The notes under the pieces: generated by a model
Seen by the model: the letters and a program-made list of their open reading frames with translations, nothing else
Database searches by the model: none
What the model was told of the DNA's origin: nothing
From: an uncultured Haemophilus sp.
GTDB lineage: Bacteria > Pseudomonadota > Gammaproteobacteria > Enterobacterales > Pasteurellaceae
Assembly (NCBI GenBank): GCA_959600045.1
Contig: CAUGKJ010000039.1
Location: 1 to 7,601, forward strand
DNA: 7,601 nt
Direction of reading: 5' to 3'
Made by a program: the position numbers and the translations under genes
Shown here: positions 1 through 6,930 of the stretch, piece by piece
Layout: the number at the start of each line of letters is the position of its first letter
How positions within the stretch are numbered: the first letter of the stretch is position 1

Positions 1-24
1 TTAACTGTAACAAGTTAGATAAAG

Positions 25-52
25 AAGGCGTATCGAAAGATACGCCTTTTTG
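25..52 (+). terminator. Rho-independent terminator of an upstream gene
   Basis: GGCGTATC (27-34) and GATACGCC (39-46) form a perfect 8-bp stem closed by a GAAA tetraloop. Two further A-T pairs (25-26 with 47-48) extend it, and a run of five T (47-51) follows. This is a strong terminator for transcription coming from the left. The gene it serves lies outside the window; a TAG at 16-18 could be its stop codon, but too little sequence is present to tell. Read on the minus strand the hairpin is followed only by TTCTTT, so it could also stop selC transcripts, less efficiently. No other hairpin is obvious between 53 and 141. Confidence 0.88.
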
Positions 53-141
53 TTTGCCTAAAATTCCGCAAAATTATAATGAAAATTCAAATTAAAAATG
101 TGAATGTTAGGAAGGGAGAAATATTCTTTGGAAGAAAAGAG

Positions 142-236
142 TGGCGGAAGGTCATGGGAGTTGAACCCACCCGGGAACGCTGGCGTCCCCAACAGGATTT
201 GAAGTCCTGCCACCTCACCGGAGATGACGACCTTCC
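142..236 (-). tRNA. selC: tRNA-Sec (anticodon UCA), selenocysteine tRNA
   Basis: Suppressor-type tRNA charged with serine by SerRS, converted to Sec-tRNA by SelA and delivered by SelB to UGA codons. The minus strand gives a 95-nt tRNA with the family hallmarks. It has an 8-bp acceptor stem (GGAAGGTC with GACCTTCC) and a 6-bp D stem (CATCTC with GAGGTG) closing a 4-nt loop. The anticodon loop CTTCAAA has UCA at 202-200. A long variable arm (GGGGACGC with GCGTTCCC) and an encoded CCA (144-142) complete it. Compared with E. coli selC as I remember it, the length is the same and the differences in the acceptor and D stems are compensatory (A-T to G-C, G-C to A-T), which supports a working structure. 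It diverges from selAB, its functional partners; in E. coli selC lies apart from selAB. Confidence 0.97.
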
Positions 237-240
237 GTTA

Positions 241-269
241 TTGAAATTGCGGTTACTTTAGCGTAAATT
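241..269 (+). promoter_or_regulatory. Putative sigma-70 promoter of selAB
   Basis: TTGAAA (241-246, five of six consensus bases) and TAAATT (264-269, four of six) are 17 bp apart. Transcription would start near 276, giving a 5' untranslated region of about 33 nt that carries the ribosome site AGGAA at 298-302. The -10 hexamer is three bases from the selC -10 on the opposite strand, so the two promoters should compete for polymerase. Assigned by eye. Confidence 0.5.
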
Positions 270-283
270 AGTTCGCAATTCAA
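255..283 (-). promoter_or_regulatory. Putative sigma-70 promoter of selC
   Basis: On the minus strand, TTGAAT (283-278) and TAAAGT (260-255) are separated by exactly 17 bp, each matching four of six consensus bases. The expected start near 248 would leave a leader of about 12 nt before the tRNA 5' end at 236. The element lies almost entirely within the selA promoter on the other strand. Assigned by eye only. Confidence 0.5.
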
Positions 284-308
284 CGCCATTTTGAAATAGG
301 AATTAAAA

Positions 309-1691
309 ATGACCGCACTTTTTCAACAACTTCCTTCGGTAGATAAATTTTTAAAAACACCAGAAGGTGAAATGCTTTTAACTGAATTTGCTCATTCAGC
401 TGTCGTGCGTGAATTGCGCCAATTATTGTCCGAAGGGCGCGAGTTTATTAAACAGCATCAAAATTTACCGCACTTTTTTGCCGATCACCTAAGTACATTG
501 CATTATTTACAAGAGCGATTGACTCAACAAAATCATGTACAAATTAAATCAGTCCATAATTTAACGGGCACGGTATTACACACAAATTTAGGTCGAGCAT
601 TATGGGCTGAAAGTGCACAACAAGCGGCACTTCATGCGATGAAAGGTAGCGTTGCCCTGGAATATGATTTGGAAGAAGGCAAACGCAGTCATCGGGATAA
701 TTACATAAGTGAGCTACTTGCACAACTCACCGGTGCAGAAGCTGCTTGTATCGTAAACAATAATGCTGCTGCAGTACTCTTGATGTTGGCTACCTTTGCT
801 AAAGATAGAGAAGTCATTATTTCTCGTGGTGAGTTAATTGAAATCGGCGGAGCATTTCGTATTCCAGACATTATAGCTCAAGCAGGCTGTAAACTTGTTG
901 AAGTCGGAACTACAAACCGCACACATTTGAAAGATTATCGTCAAGCAATCAATGAAAACACGGCTTTCTTAATGAAAGTACATTGCAGTAATTATCATAT
1001 TAGTGGGTTTACCGCTTCTGTTTCAGAACAAGAGTTGGTTGAGCTAGGACGAGAATTTGATATTCCAGTGATGACGGATCTGGGTAGTGGGGCATTGATT
1101 GATTTAAGCCAATATCATTTACCAAATGAGCCGACGGTACAAGAAAAAGTTGCACAAGGCGTAAACTTAGTGTCATTCTCGGGCGATAAATTATTGGGCG
1201 GAACACAAGCTGGTATTATTGTTGGTAAAAAAGAGTGGATTGCTCAGTTACAAGCTCACCCATTAAAGCGCGTGTTGCGTTGTGATAAAGTGATTTTAGC
1301 CGGGCTTGAGGCAACATTACGCCTTTATCTCCAACCCGAAAAACTCACTGAAACGTTGCCAACTTTACATTTACTCACCCAATCGATGGATGTATTAAAA
1401 GAAAAAGCCGAACAACTTAAAGTCTGTTTAGCAAACCGCTTAAAAGATTACCAGGTTGAGATTGAAGAAAGTTTTGCTCAGATTGGGAGTGGATCTCAAC
1501 CTATGGCGACGATTCCTTCTATTGCGATAACGATAGCTGAAAAAACAGAGGCAAAATTGACCGCACTTTTAGCAATATTCAAAGCGTTAGAACAGCCGAT
1601 AATTGGCCGTGTTGAGAAAGGAAAGATTTGGTTAGATTTACGTAGCGTGGCTGACTTTAAGGCATTATTAGATACGGTGGAAAAATTATGA
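309..1691 (+). CDS. selA: L-seryl-tRNA(Sec) selenium transferase SelA
   Basis: PLP enzyme of the cytoplasm that converts Ser-tRNA(Sec) to Sec-tRNA(Sec) using selenophosphate from SelD. At 460 aa it is close to the E. coli protein (463). The N-terminal region (about 1-80) is the variable tRNA-binding part. The SelA core starts at [20 protein letters not shown] (81-100), followed by [14 protein letters not shown] (124-137), the glycine- and asparagine-rich stretch around 142-155, and TDLGSG (256-261). The PLP lysine is K294 in [10 protein letters not shown] (289-298); the next residue is T299, where I recall proline in E. coli (GGPQAG). The start is set by AGGAA six bases upstream of ATG. Codons 2-4 (Thr-Ala-Leu) are an uptake sequence. 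The stop overlaps the selB start (ATGA), implying translational coupling. Confidence 0.97.
   Translation: MTALFQQLPSVDKFLKTPEGEMLLTEFAHSAVVRELRQLLSEGREFIKQHQNLPHFFADHLSTLHYLQERLTQQNHVQIKSVHNLTGTVLHTNLGRALWAESAQQAALHAMKGSVALEYDLEEGKRSHRDNYISELLAQLTGAEAACIVNNNAAAVLLMLATFAKDREVIISRGELIEIGGAFRIPDIIAQAGCKLVEVGTTNRTHLKDYRQAINENTAFLMKVHCSNYHISGFTASVSEQELVELGREFDIPVMTDLGSGALIDLSQYHLPNEPTVQEKVAQGVNLVSFSGDKLLGGTQAGIIVGKKEWIAQLQAHPLKRVLRCDKVILAGLEATLRLYLQPEKLTETLPTLHLLTQSMDVLKEKAEQLKVCLANRLKDYQVEIEESFAQIGSGSQPMATIPSIAITIAEKTEAKLTALLAIFKALEQPIIGRVEKGKIWLDLRSVADFKALLDTVEKL
312..320 (-). repeat. DNA uptake signal sequence
   Basis: Perfect AAGTGCGGT on the minus strand. It forms codons 2-4 of selA (Thr-Ala-Leu). 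Confidence 0.9.
467..475 (-). repeat. DNA uptake signal sequence
   Basis: Perfect AAGTGCGGT on the minus strand inside selA, out of phase with the Thr-Ala-Leu reading (encodes Leu-Pro-His-Phe). Confidence 0.9.
1560..1568 (-). repeat. DNA uptake signal sequence
   Basis: Perfect AAGTGCGGT on the minus strand near the 3' end of selA, read as Thr-Ala-Leu. Confidence 0.9.
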
Positions 1692-3547
1692 TCATAGTAA
1701 CATCAGGGCACGTCGATCATGGTAAAACAGCCCTCTTGAAGGCACTGACAGGCACAAATACCGCCCATTTGCCGGAAGAAAAAAAACGTGGAATGACCAT
1801 TGATTTGGGTTATGCCTATTTACCTTTAAAAGAGAAAGTGCTTGGGTTTATTGATGTACCTGGCCATGAAAAGTTTCTCGCCAACATGTTGGCCGGGCTT
1901 GGTGGTGTGCATTATGCCATGCTTATTGTTGCAGCTGATGAAGGGATTGCCGCGCAAACTAAAGAACACTTAGCGATTTTACGTCAGCTTCAATTTACTG
2001 AAATCATGGTAGTGATTACCAAGGCTGACCGAGCAACAAATGAGCAAATCGAGGCGCTAAAAACACAAATTCAGATAGATTATCCATTCTTAGCTGAATC
2101 TCATTATTTTATTACATCGGCACAAACGGGCTTAGGAATTGATGCGTTACGCGATTATTTAGCCAATTTACCGGAATTAGCCGAAATAAATAAACCGTTT
2201 CGTTATGCTATCGACCGTGTCTTTAGCGTGAAAGGGGCAGGGACGGTTGTGACTGGAACTGCATTTGCTGGCTCAGTATCTATTGATGACGAACTTTTCC
2301 TTTCAACAGGACAAAAGGTTCGTGTTAAAAATATCCATGCTCAAAATACACCGAGTGAGAAAGGCTTGGCTGGTCAACGCTTAGCGCTCAATTTAAATGT
2401 CGATTTAGATCGTATTCCAATGCAGCGTGGCGATTGGTTGTTAGCCTCAGAACCACTTGAGCCAACTGATCGTATTACCATTGAAATTACGCCTGAAGTG
2501 AATTTGAAAGATAGTCAACCTGTGCACATTTATCATGCAGCAAGCCGCACAACAGGTAAGCTTACCTTGCTTGAAAGCAAAAATGCAATGAGAAATGACC
2601 GCACTTTGGCGGAAGTCATTTTAGAGCAGCCATTATTTTTGGCCTTTGGGGATAAATTAATTTTACGTAGTGGTGATGCGAAAGCTTTAGTTGGTGGTGC
2701 CAAGGTACTCGAAATTCATTCACCAAAACGTTATAAGCGTACAGAGGCTCGTTTAGCGTTCTTAGCTAAACTTAATCAGGCTCAAACCGCCACACAACGT
2801 ATCGGATTAACCCTACAAAAAGAGGCGGTTTCAGCTCAAGCGCTAATGTGGAGTGAGCAGCTAACTGAAAATCAACTGGCAGAAGCGTTGGCTGAAAACG
2901 GTGATATTCGTTTCCAAAATTGGTGTTTTAATCGTGATTATCAACGTGAAAAAACGCAGCAAATTTTGACCGCACTTGCTACCTATCATGAACAACATAA
3001 TGATCAGCTTGGTTTGAGTAAAGCCCGTTTATACCGTATTGCGACTTTAAACCAACCAGAAAATCTGATTTATCATTTTATTGAAGAAATGCTTGATGAA
3101 GGCCAATTGCAGCAGACTCGTGGCTGGCTACATTTGCCTTCACACAAAATTCAATTTTCAGCCGAAGAGCAAAGCTTATGGCAATCAGTATTAGCAGAAT
3201 TTGAAAAGGCACATGGACAAGCCATTTGGGTGCGTGATATGGCAACGGCATTGGCGCAAGATGAAAGTGTAATGCGTAATTTTATGTATAAAGCGGGTAA
3301 GCTAGGCTATCTCACGCCAATCGTAAAAGATCGTTTTTTCCTGACAGAGAGCATTTATGTTTATGCTCGCTTAATTAAGGAAATGGCAGGCGAAGAAGGT
3401 AAAGTTGCCGTAAATGAATTACGTGATAAGCTTAATTTTGGTCGAAAACTGACAGTGCAATTGATGGAATATTTTGATCGTACTGGCTTTTTACGCCGCA
3501 AAGGCAATGATCATATTCTACGTGATAAAGACACATTTGATTTATAG
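1688..3547 (+). CDS. selB: Selenocysteine-specific elongation factor SelB
   Basis: GTPase that replaces EF-Tu for Sec-tRNA(Sec) and binds the SECIS hairpin just 3' of UGA in selenoprotein mRNAs. At 619 aa it has normal bacterial length. The GTPase motifs are all present: G1 GHVDHGKT (7-14), the switch threonine T37 in [12 protein letters not shown]3 DVPGH (56-60), G4 TKAD (111-114) and G5 SAQTG (144-148). Beta-barrel domains follow from about residue 170 ([20 protein letters not shown]) to about 345. The C-terminal winged-helix region that reads SECIS RNA ends with the well-conserved [17 protein letters not shown] from residue 585. GGTGG (1676-1680) inside selA is a plausible ribosome site seven bases before the ATG. 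Two uptake sequences lie inside the gene. Nothing appears broken. Confidence 0.97.
   Translation: MIIVTSGHVDHGKTALLKALTGTNTAHLPEEKKRGMTIDLGYAYLPLKEKVLGFIDVPGHEKFLANMLAGLGGVHYAMLIVAADEGIAAQTKEHLAILRQLQFTEIMVVITKADRATNEQIEALKTQIQIDYPFLAESHYFITSAQTGLGIDALRDYLANLPELAEINKPFRYAIDRVFSVKGAGTVVTGTAFAGSVSIDDELFLSTGQKVRVKNIHAQNTPSEKGLAGQRLALNLNVDLDRIPMQRGDWLLASEPLEPTDRITIEITPEVNLKDSQPVHIYHAASRTTGKLTLLESKNAMRNDRTLAEVILEQPLFLAFGDKLILRSGDAKALVGGAKVLEIHSPKRYKRTEARLAFLAKLNQAQTATQRIGLTLQKEAVSAQALMWSEQLTENQLAEALAENGDIRFQNWCFNRDYQREKTQQILTALATYHEQHNDQLGLSKARLYRIATLNQPENLIYHFIEEMLDEGQLQQTRGWLHLPSHKIQFSAEEQSLWQSVLAEFEKAHGQAIWVRDMATALAQDESVMRNFMYKAGKLGYLTPIVKDRFFLTESIYVYARLIKEMAGEEGKVAVNELRDKLNFGRKLTVQLMEYFDRTGFLRRKGNDHILRDKDTFDL
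2598..2606 (-). repeat. DNA uptake signal sequence
   Basis: Perfect AAGTGCGGT on the minus strand in selB, read in a different phase (Asp-Arg-Thr-Leu). Confidence 0.9.
2969..2977 (-). repeat. DNA uptake signal sequence
   Basis: Perfect AAGTGCGGT on the minus strand in selB, read as Thr-Ala-Leu. Confidence 0.9.
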
Positions 3548-3554
3548 GTAATAC

Positions 3555-4460
3555 ATGAAAAAGACATTCATTTCAGCCTTAATTTTAACCGCACTTTTTA
3601 CGGTAACAGGTTGCGAAGATAAAGAAGCGAAAGCAACGATTGAGCAACAAACACAGACAATTGCGCAACTGACGGCAGAAAATACGCAATTAAAAGCTGA
3701 AAAAGAGAAAGCTGAGAAGGTTATTCCGGCAATTATTGCTCAAGATGATGTGATTTTTGATAAAGAGGAAACCATCAAATACCCTAAATCGGCCAAAAAA
3801 GAAGATGAATATGTCCCTACTGAAGGTAAAATTCATTACAGTATTTCTACACTAAAAACGAATATTGAGTGGCTAGATAAACTACTTTTAGAGCAAATTT
3901 CAAAAAATGCTGATGGTAAACCAAGAAGCCGCGAGCAGCTGATTGAGGATTACCAAAAAGCATATGATGAAGCTAAAAAAGAGATGTTGGAATCTCCAAT
4001 AATGGGGATTGATGAAACCTTAGATTTAGCATTTAGTCACCAAAGAGGTAAGCTTGCTGTATTTTTAATAAATTATTACAGCTACAGTGGTGTCGCTCAT
4101 GGAGTTGGTGGCTACCATTATCTTAATGTTGATTTAGAAACGAAGAAACTGCTCTCATTTGATGATGTTTTTAAACCAAACCAGCAAGCTAAATTAAAAG
4201 AGTTGCTTTGGGAACGTTACACTCGATATGGTGAGATAAAGGATGAGGAAGCATTTACATCAAAAGACGCTTTTGAAGTGACCGACAATTTCTATTTAGA
4301 TCATGATGGAATTCATTTTGTATATAACGTGTATGAAATTGCGTCTTATGCAGAAGGACCACAGGAGCTGGTGATTGAGTGGTGGAATGCCTCTGCGTTA
4401 TTGAAGCCTGAATTTCTTCAGAAACAGTATTACCCCGTTTCGAGTAATACGGCAGAATAA
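3555..4460 (+). CDS. Lipoprotein with coiled coil and DUF3298 (RsiV-like) domain
   Basis: Predicted exported lipoprotein, 301 aa. A type II signal peptide is clear: two lysines, a hydrophobic core (residues 5-16) and the lipobox VTGC, making C20 the lipidated residue. Position +2 is Glu rather than the Asp that retains lipoproteins in the inner membrane, so the outer membrane is likely. Residues about 28-57 form a coiled coil (I29, I36, N43 and L39, L46 in heptad positions). The rest resembles DUF4163/DUF3298 proteins, with YSYSGVAHGVGGYHYLNVDL (175-194), then LLSFDDVF (199-206) and YNVYEIASYAEGPQE (257-271). The same fold forms the extracellular part of the anti-sigma factor RsiV, which binds lysozyme; no such role is proven here. 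The gene starts seven bases after the selB stop, with a modest ribosome site (AGGT, 3546-3549), so it is probably cotranscribed with selAB. No link to selenium is evident. Confidence 0.88.
   Translation: MKKTFISALILTALFTVTGCEDKEAKATIEQQTQTIAQLTAENTQLKAEKEKAEKVIPAIIAQDDVIFDKEETIKYPKSAKKEDEYVPTEGKIHYSISTLKTNIEWLDKLLLEQISKNADGKPRSREQLIEDYQKAYDEAKKEMLESPIMGIDETLDLAFSHQRGKLAVFLINYYSYSGVAHGVGGYHYLNVDLETKKLLSFDDVFKPNQQAKLKELLWERYTRYGEIKDEEAFTSKDAFEVTDNFYLDHDGIHFVYNVYEIASYAEGPQELVIEWWNASALLKPEFLQKQYYPVSSNTAE
3588..3596 (-). repeat. DNA uptake signal sequence
   Basis: Perfect AAGTGCGGT on the minus strand. It encodes Thr-Ala-Leu in the hydrophobic core of the lipoprotein signal peptide. Confidence 0.9.
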
Positions 4461-4461
4461 C

Positions 4462-4492
4462 AAAAGTGCGGTCAAAATTGGCCGCATTTTTA
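4462..4492. terminator. Bidirectional terminator built from an uptake sequence
   Basis: The perfect uptake sequence AAGTGCGGT (4464-4472) is followed after AAAATT by GGCCGCATTTTT, a degenerate inverted partner. TGCGG pairs with CCGCA, flanked by a T-G and a C-G pair on the loop side and an A/T stem with one bulged G outside. On the plus strand a T tract follows (4486-4491), ending the lipoprotein transcript. On the minus strand the hairpin is followed by TTTTG and overlaps the tusA stop codon (4490-4492). Inverted uptake sequences doubling as terminators between convergent genes are well known in Pasteurellaceae. Confidence 0.8.
4464..4472 (+). repeat. DNA uptake signal sequence in a terminator
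   Basis: Perfect AAGTGCGGT on the plus strand; it supplies the 5' arm of the terminator at 4462-4492. It is the only intergenic copy here. Confidence 0.9.
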
Positions 4493-4729
4493 TTGGCCTT
4501 TTTTCACCCAGTATTTAAAAGGGGGGTCTTGGGTTTCACTCGCTAAAAGCGTATGTTCCATAAATTGGCAGAAGCTGGGAATATCGCGAGTAGTGGCAGG
4601 GTCGTCCGCTAAAATAAGCAGAACTTCACCTTCATTCATGTGGCGAATATTTTTTCTCACGAGCATTACAGGTTCAGGACAACGTAAACCAACGGTATCA
4701 AGGGTTTTATCGACAGTAATTTCAGTCAT
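4490..4729 (-). CDS. tusA: Sulfur carrier protein TusA (SirA family)
   Basis: Small cytoplasmic persulfide carrier, 79 aa (E. coli 81). It accepts sulfur from the cysteine desulfurase IscS and passes it to TusBCD/TusE for 2-thiolation of the wobble uridine by MnmA; it also takes part in molybdenum cofactor sulfur supply. The active cysteine is C17 in [11 protein letters not shown] (16-26). The family signature [19 protein letters not shown] (41-59) is intact, so this is the housekeeping TusA and not a YedF-type selenium-associated relative. No good Shine-Dalgarno sequence is seen before the ATG at 4729. The gene is convergent with the lipoprotein gene and divergent from yigZ. Confidence 0.95.
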   Translation of the reverse strand: MTEITVDKTLDTVGLRCPEPVMLVRKNIRHMNEGEVLLILADDPATTRDIPSFCQFMEHTLLASETQDPPFKYWVKKGQ

Positions 4730-4747
4730 TGTTATTCATTAGTTTTA

Positions 4748-4775
4748 TTGAAATTGAGCTACATCATACCATAAT
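4748..4775 (+). promoter_or_regulatory. Putative promoter of the yigZ-trkH-hemG operon
   Basis: TTGAAA (4748-4753) and CATAAT (4770-4775), each matching five of six consensus bases, are 16 bp apart. The predicted start near 4782 gives a leader of about 63 nt to the ATG at 4845. The spacer contains the tusA -10 on the opposite strand, so the two promoters are interleaved. Confidence 0.45.
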
Positions 4776-4791
4776 TATGGGGAAATTTCGA
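4763..4791 (-). promoter_or_regulatory. Putative extended -10 promoter of tusA
   Basis: On the minus strand TCGAAA (4791-4786) is separated by 17 bp from TATGAT (4768-4763, five of six consensus bases), which carries the extended -10 dinucleotide TG at 4771-4770. The start would lie near 4756, some 27 nt before the ATG. The spacer contains the palindrome at 4769-4780 and the yigZ -10 on the other strand. Confidence 0.55.
4769..4780. repeat. Perfect 12-bp palindrome in a divergent promoter
   Basis: CCATAATTATGG is its own reverse complement. It lies between tusA and yigZ, and each strand carries a CATAAT that can act as a -10 element. It could be a symmetric promoter core or an operator for a dimeric regulator; the sequence alone does not decide. 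Confidence 0.6.
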
Positions 4792-4844
4792 TAAATCCGC
4801 TATCAATGATAAACTACGCAACAAATTTACTTGAATAATATTCC

Positions 4845-5456
4845 ATGGCTGAATACCTTATCCCCAAAAGTGCGGTCGTTTTTGAAGAAGAAATTAAGAA
4901 AAGTCGATTTATCACGTATTTGCAACATACGGAAGGACTTGAACAAGCCAAAGCTTTTTGGGCATAAATTAAAGCGCAGCAACCTAATGCCCGCCATCAT
5001 TGTTGGGCGGCAGTGGCCGGCAAGCCAACGGATTCTCAACAATTAGGCTTTTCCGATGACGGTGAGCCAGCAGGTACTGCAGGGAAACCGATGCTATCCG
5101 CTTTGCAAGGTAGCCAAATCGGTGAGATTAGTGCCGTAGTTGTTCGTTATTATGGTGGCATTTTATTAGGTACTGGCGGTTTAGTTCGTGCTTATGGAAA
5201 TGGTGTTCAGCAAGCTTTAAAATTATTAGAAACTGAACGAAAAGTAGAACGTCAGTTATTCCAAGTTCATTGTGATTATGCACAATTAAATTGGATCCAA
5301 ATTTTATGTGAACAGCATCAAATTGAAATTTATCAGCAAGATTTTCAAGTGCAGATTACATTGCAGTTAGGCATTAGTGAAGATCAAATTAAACCTTTTG
5401 AACAAGCATTAATTGAGCGTTCGGCAGGAACGTTGAAATTAGAAGAAATGAATTAA
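4845..5456 (+). pseudogene. yigZ: yigZ (IMPACT family) interrupted by an in-frame TAA
   Basis: IMPACT/YigZ-family protein; the family has an N-terminal UPF0029 domain and a C-terminal DUF1949 domain, and its bacterial role is not well settled. Starting at ATG 4845 (a TAA at 4836-4838 in the same frame rules out an earlier start), the reading frame encodes MAEYLIPKSAVVFEEEIKKS and continues to AKAFWA, where codon 41 is TAA (4965-4967). The same frame then resumes with IKAQQPNARHHCWAAV and the family motifs DDGEPAGTAGKPML and VVVRYYGGILLGTGGLVRAY, ending at 5454-5456. With a sense codon at 41 it would be 203 aa, near normal. There is no frameshift or deletion, so one substitution (probably CAA to TAA) explains it. 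A sequencing error is possible. Restart at GTG 5013 would lack about 56 residues of the first domain. The gene heads the trkH-hemG operon. Confidence 0.85.
4868..4876 (+). repeat. DNA uptake signal sequence
   Basis: Perfect AAGTGCGGT on the plus strand in the 5' part of yigZ, read as Lys-Ser-Ala-Val. Confidence 0.9.
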
Positions 5457-5466
5457 GCGAGATATT

Positions 5467-6930
5467 GTGCATATTTTATCCATTATTCGGATTATCGGCA
5501 TTTTGATCATGTGTTTTTCCGGTACGATGCTGATTCCAGCCTTTGTGGCGCTTATTTATGGCGATGGCGGCGGTAAAGCGTTTATGCAGGCTTTTGCATT
5601 AAGCTTAACCGTGGGCATGTTGCTTTGGTGGCCTTGTCATCACCATAAACAAGAATTGCGGTCTCGTGATGGTTTCTTAATTGTGGTGGCATTTTGGTTC
5701 GTTTTGGGCGGTCTAGCAACCTTGCCATTGCTATTATTTGATTCACCTCATTTAACAGTGGCTTCCGCCGTGTTTGAAGCATTTTCTGGGCTAACAACCA
5801 CGGGTGCCACCGTCATGACAGGATTAGATAATTTACCGAAAGCCATTCTGTTTTATCGTCAATTCCTACAATGGTTAGGCGGGATGGGGATCATCGTACT
5901 TGCGATTGCGATTATTCCTTTATTAGGTATTGGCGGAATGCAGTTATACCGTGCAGAAATGTCAGGCCCAATGAAAGATCAGAAAATTCAGCCACGGATA
6001 GCGGAAACGGCAAAGGCATTGTGGTTTGTTTATTTCTTTTTAACCATGTCTTGTGCTTTGGCTTACTGGCTAGCGGGTATGACACCATTTGATGCGATTA
6101 CACATAGTTTCTCAACCGTATCTATTGGCGGCTTTTCTACTCATGATGCTAGTATCGGCTATTTTAATAGTTCGGCGATTAATTTTATCACGGTCATTTT
6201 CTTGTGGATTTCGGCTTGCAACTTCGCATTGCACTTCAGAGCATTTTCGACCTTAGGACGAGAAAATATTTTGAAGATTTATACAAAAGATCCAGAATTC
6301 CGCTTCTTTATGAGTATTCAAATTTTGCTTATCGTGGCTTGTACATTGGTAATGATAAGCCATCAATATTTTGATTCCTCATGGCAAGATTTTGAGCAAG
6401 TCGTATTCCAAGCCGTATCGATTTCAACAACAACAGGCTACACTACATCAAATTTTGCTGAATGGCCTTCCTTTGTGCCGATGCTATTAATCATAGCCTC
6501 TTTTATTGGAGGCTGTGCGGGATCAGTTGGTGGTGGTTTGCGTGTTGCGCGGATTTTAGTGTTATATCTTCAAGGTGCGAGAGAGCTGAAGCGATTTGTT
6601 CACCCAAATTTAGTGTATCCAATTAAATGGGGCAAAAATGTCCTTGATGAACGTGTGATTGGGAGTATTTGGGCCTTTTTCTCTGCATATCTATTGGTAT
6701 TCACTATTTGTTTGTTAAGTGTTATTGCCTGCGGTGTTGCACCTTTTGATGCCTTTAATGCAGTGTTGGCAAGTATTAATAACCTTGGACCAGGCTTAGG
6801 TTCAGTAAGCAGTAATATGACAGCGATGCCAGATAGTGCTAAATGGGTACTAACTATTGCGATGGTGTGCGGTCGTTTAGAAATCTTCACACTATTGGCG
6901 CTTTTCACACCGGCATTTTGGAAGGAATAA
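5467..6930 (+). CDS. trkH: Trk potassium uptake channel subunit TrkH
   Basis: Inner-membrane pore subunit of the Trk K+ uptake system, working with the NAD- and nucleotide-binding ring protein TrkA (not in this window). At 487 aa it matches E. coli TrkH (483) throughout. The four pore loops of the SKT fold are visible with their selectivity-filter glycines: TTTGAT (110-115), SIGGFST (219-225), TTTGYT (321-326) and NNLGPGLG (438-445). The gating loop [15 protein letters not shown] (347-361) is intact. The GTG start matches the E. coli N-terminus (MH-). It lies 10 bases after the yigZ stop and has only a weak ribosome site (GAG at 5459-5461), which suggests that initiation depends partly on translation of yigZ. 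Confidence 0.97.
   Translation: MHILSIIRIIGILIMCFSGTMLIPAFVALIYGDGGGKAFMQAFALSLTVGMLLWWPCHHHKQELRSRDGFLIVVAFWFVLGGLATLPLLLFDSPHLTVASAVFEAFSGLTTTGATVMTGLDNLPKAILFYRQFLQWLGGMGIIVLAIAIIPLLGIGGMQLYRAEMSGPMKDQKIQPRIAETAKALWFVYFFLTMSCALAYWLAGMTPFDAITHSFSTVSIGGFSTHDASIGYFNSSAINFITVIFLWISACNFALHFRAFSTLGRENILKIYTKDPEFRFFMSIQILLIVACTLVMISHQYFDSSWQDFEQVVFQAVSISTTTGYTTSNFAEWPSFVPMLLIIASFIGGCAGSVGGGLRVARILVLYLQGARELKRFVHPNLVYPIKWGKNVLDERVIGSIWAFFSAYLLVFTICLLSVIACGVAPFDAFNAVLASINNLGPGLGSVSSNMTAMPDSAKWVLTIAMVCGRLEIFTLLALFTPAFWKE

Noticed and set aside
53..141. selC 3' flank as an integration site for a genomic island
   Set aside because: selC is an island hotspot in enterobacteria, but here there is no integrase, no repeat of the tRNA 3' end and only a terminator within the 141 bases present.
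79..261. Open reading frame of 60 codons on the plus strand
   Set aside because: It is the antisense of tRNA-Sec; the [13 protein letters not shown] peptide is a well-known artefact of reading tRNA genes backwards.
1009..1206. Minus-strand reading frame inside selA
   Set aside because: Shadow of a strongly conserved plus-strand gene, with no ribosome site or recognisable domain; the same applies to minus-strand frames at 5582-5797, 6600-6908 and 7099-7290, and to the plus-strand frame at 5871-6092.
4490..4729. TusA as a selenium-specific carrier because of its position near selAB
   Set aside because: The sequence is that of ordinary TusA, it lies on the opposite strand beyond a terminator, and it lacks the C-terminal extension of YedF-type selenium-associated proteins.
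4831..5046. Open reading frames on both strands covering the 5' part of yigZ
   Set aside because: Both are out of frame with the recognisable yigZ coding sequence and match no family; they appear long only because yigZ is interrupted.
6843..6929. N-terminal extension of HemG from an upstream in-frame start
   Set aside because: It overlaps the conserved end of trkH in another frame, and the family N-terminus begins at 6930 with a good ribosome site.
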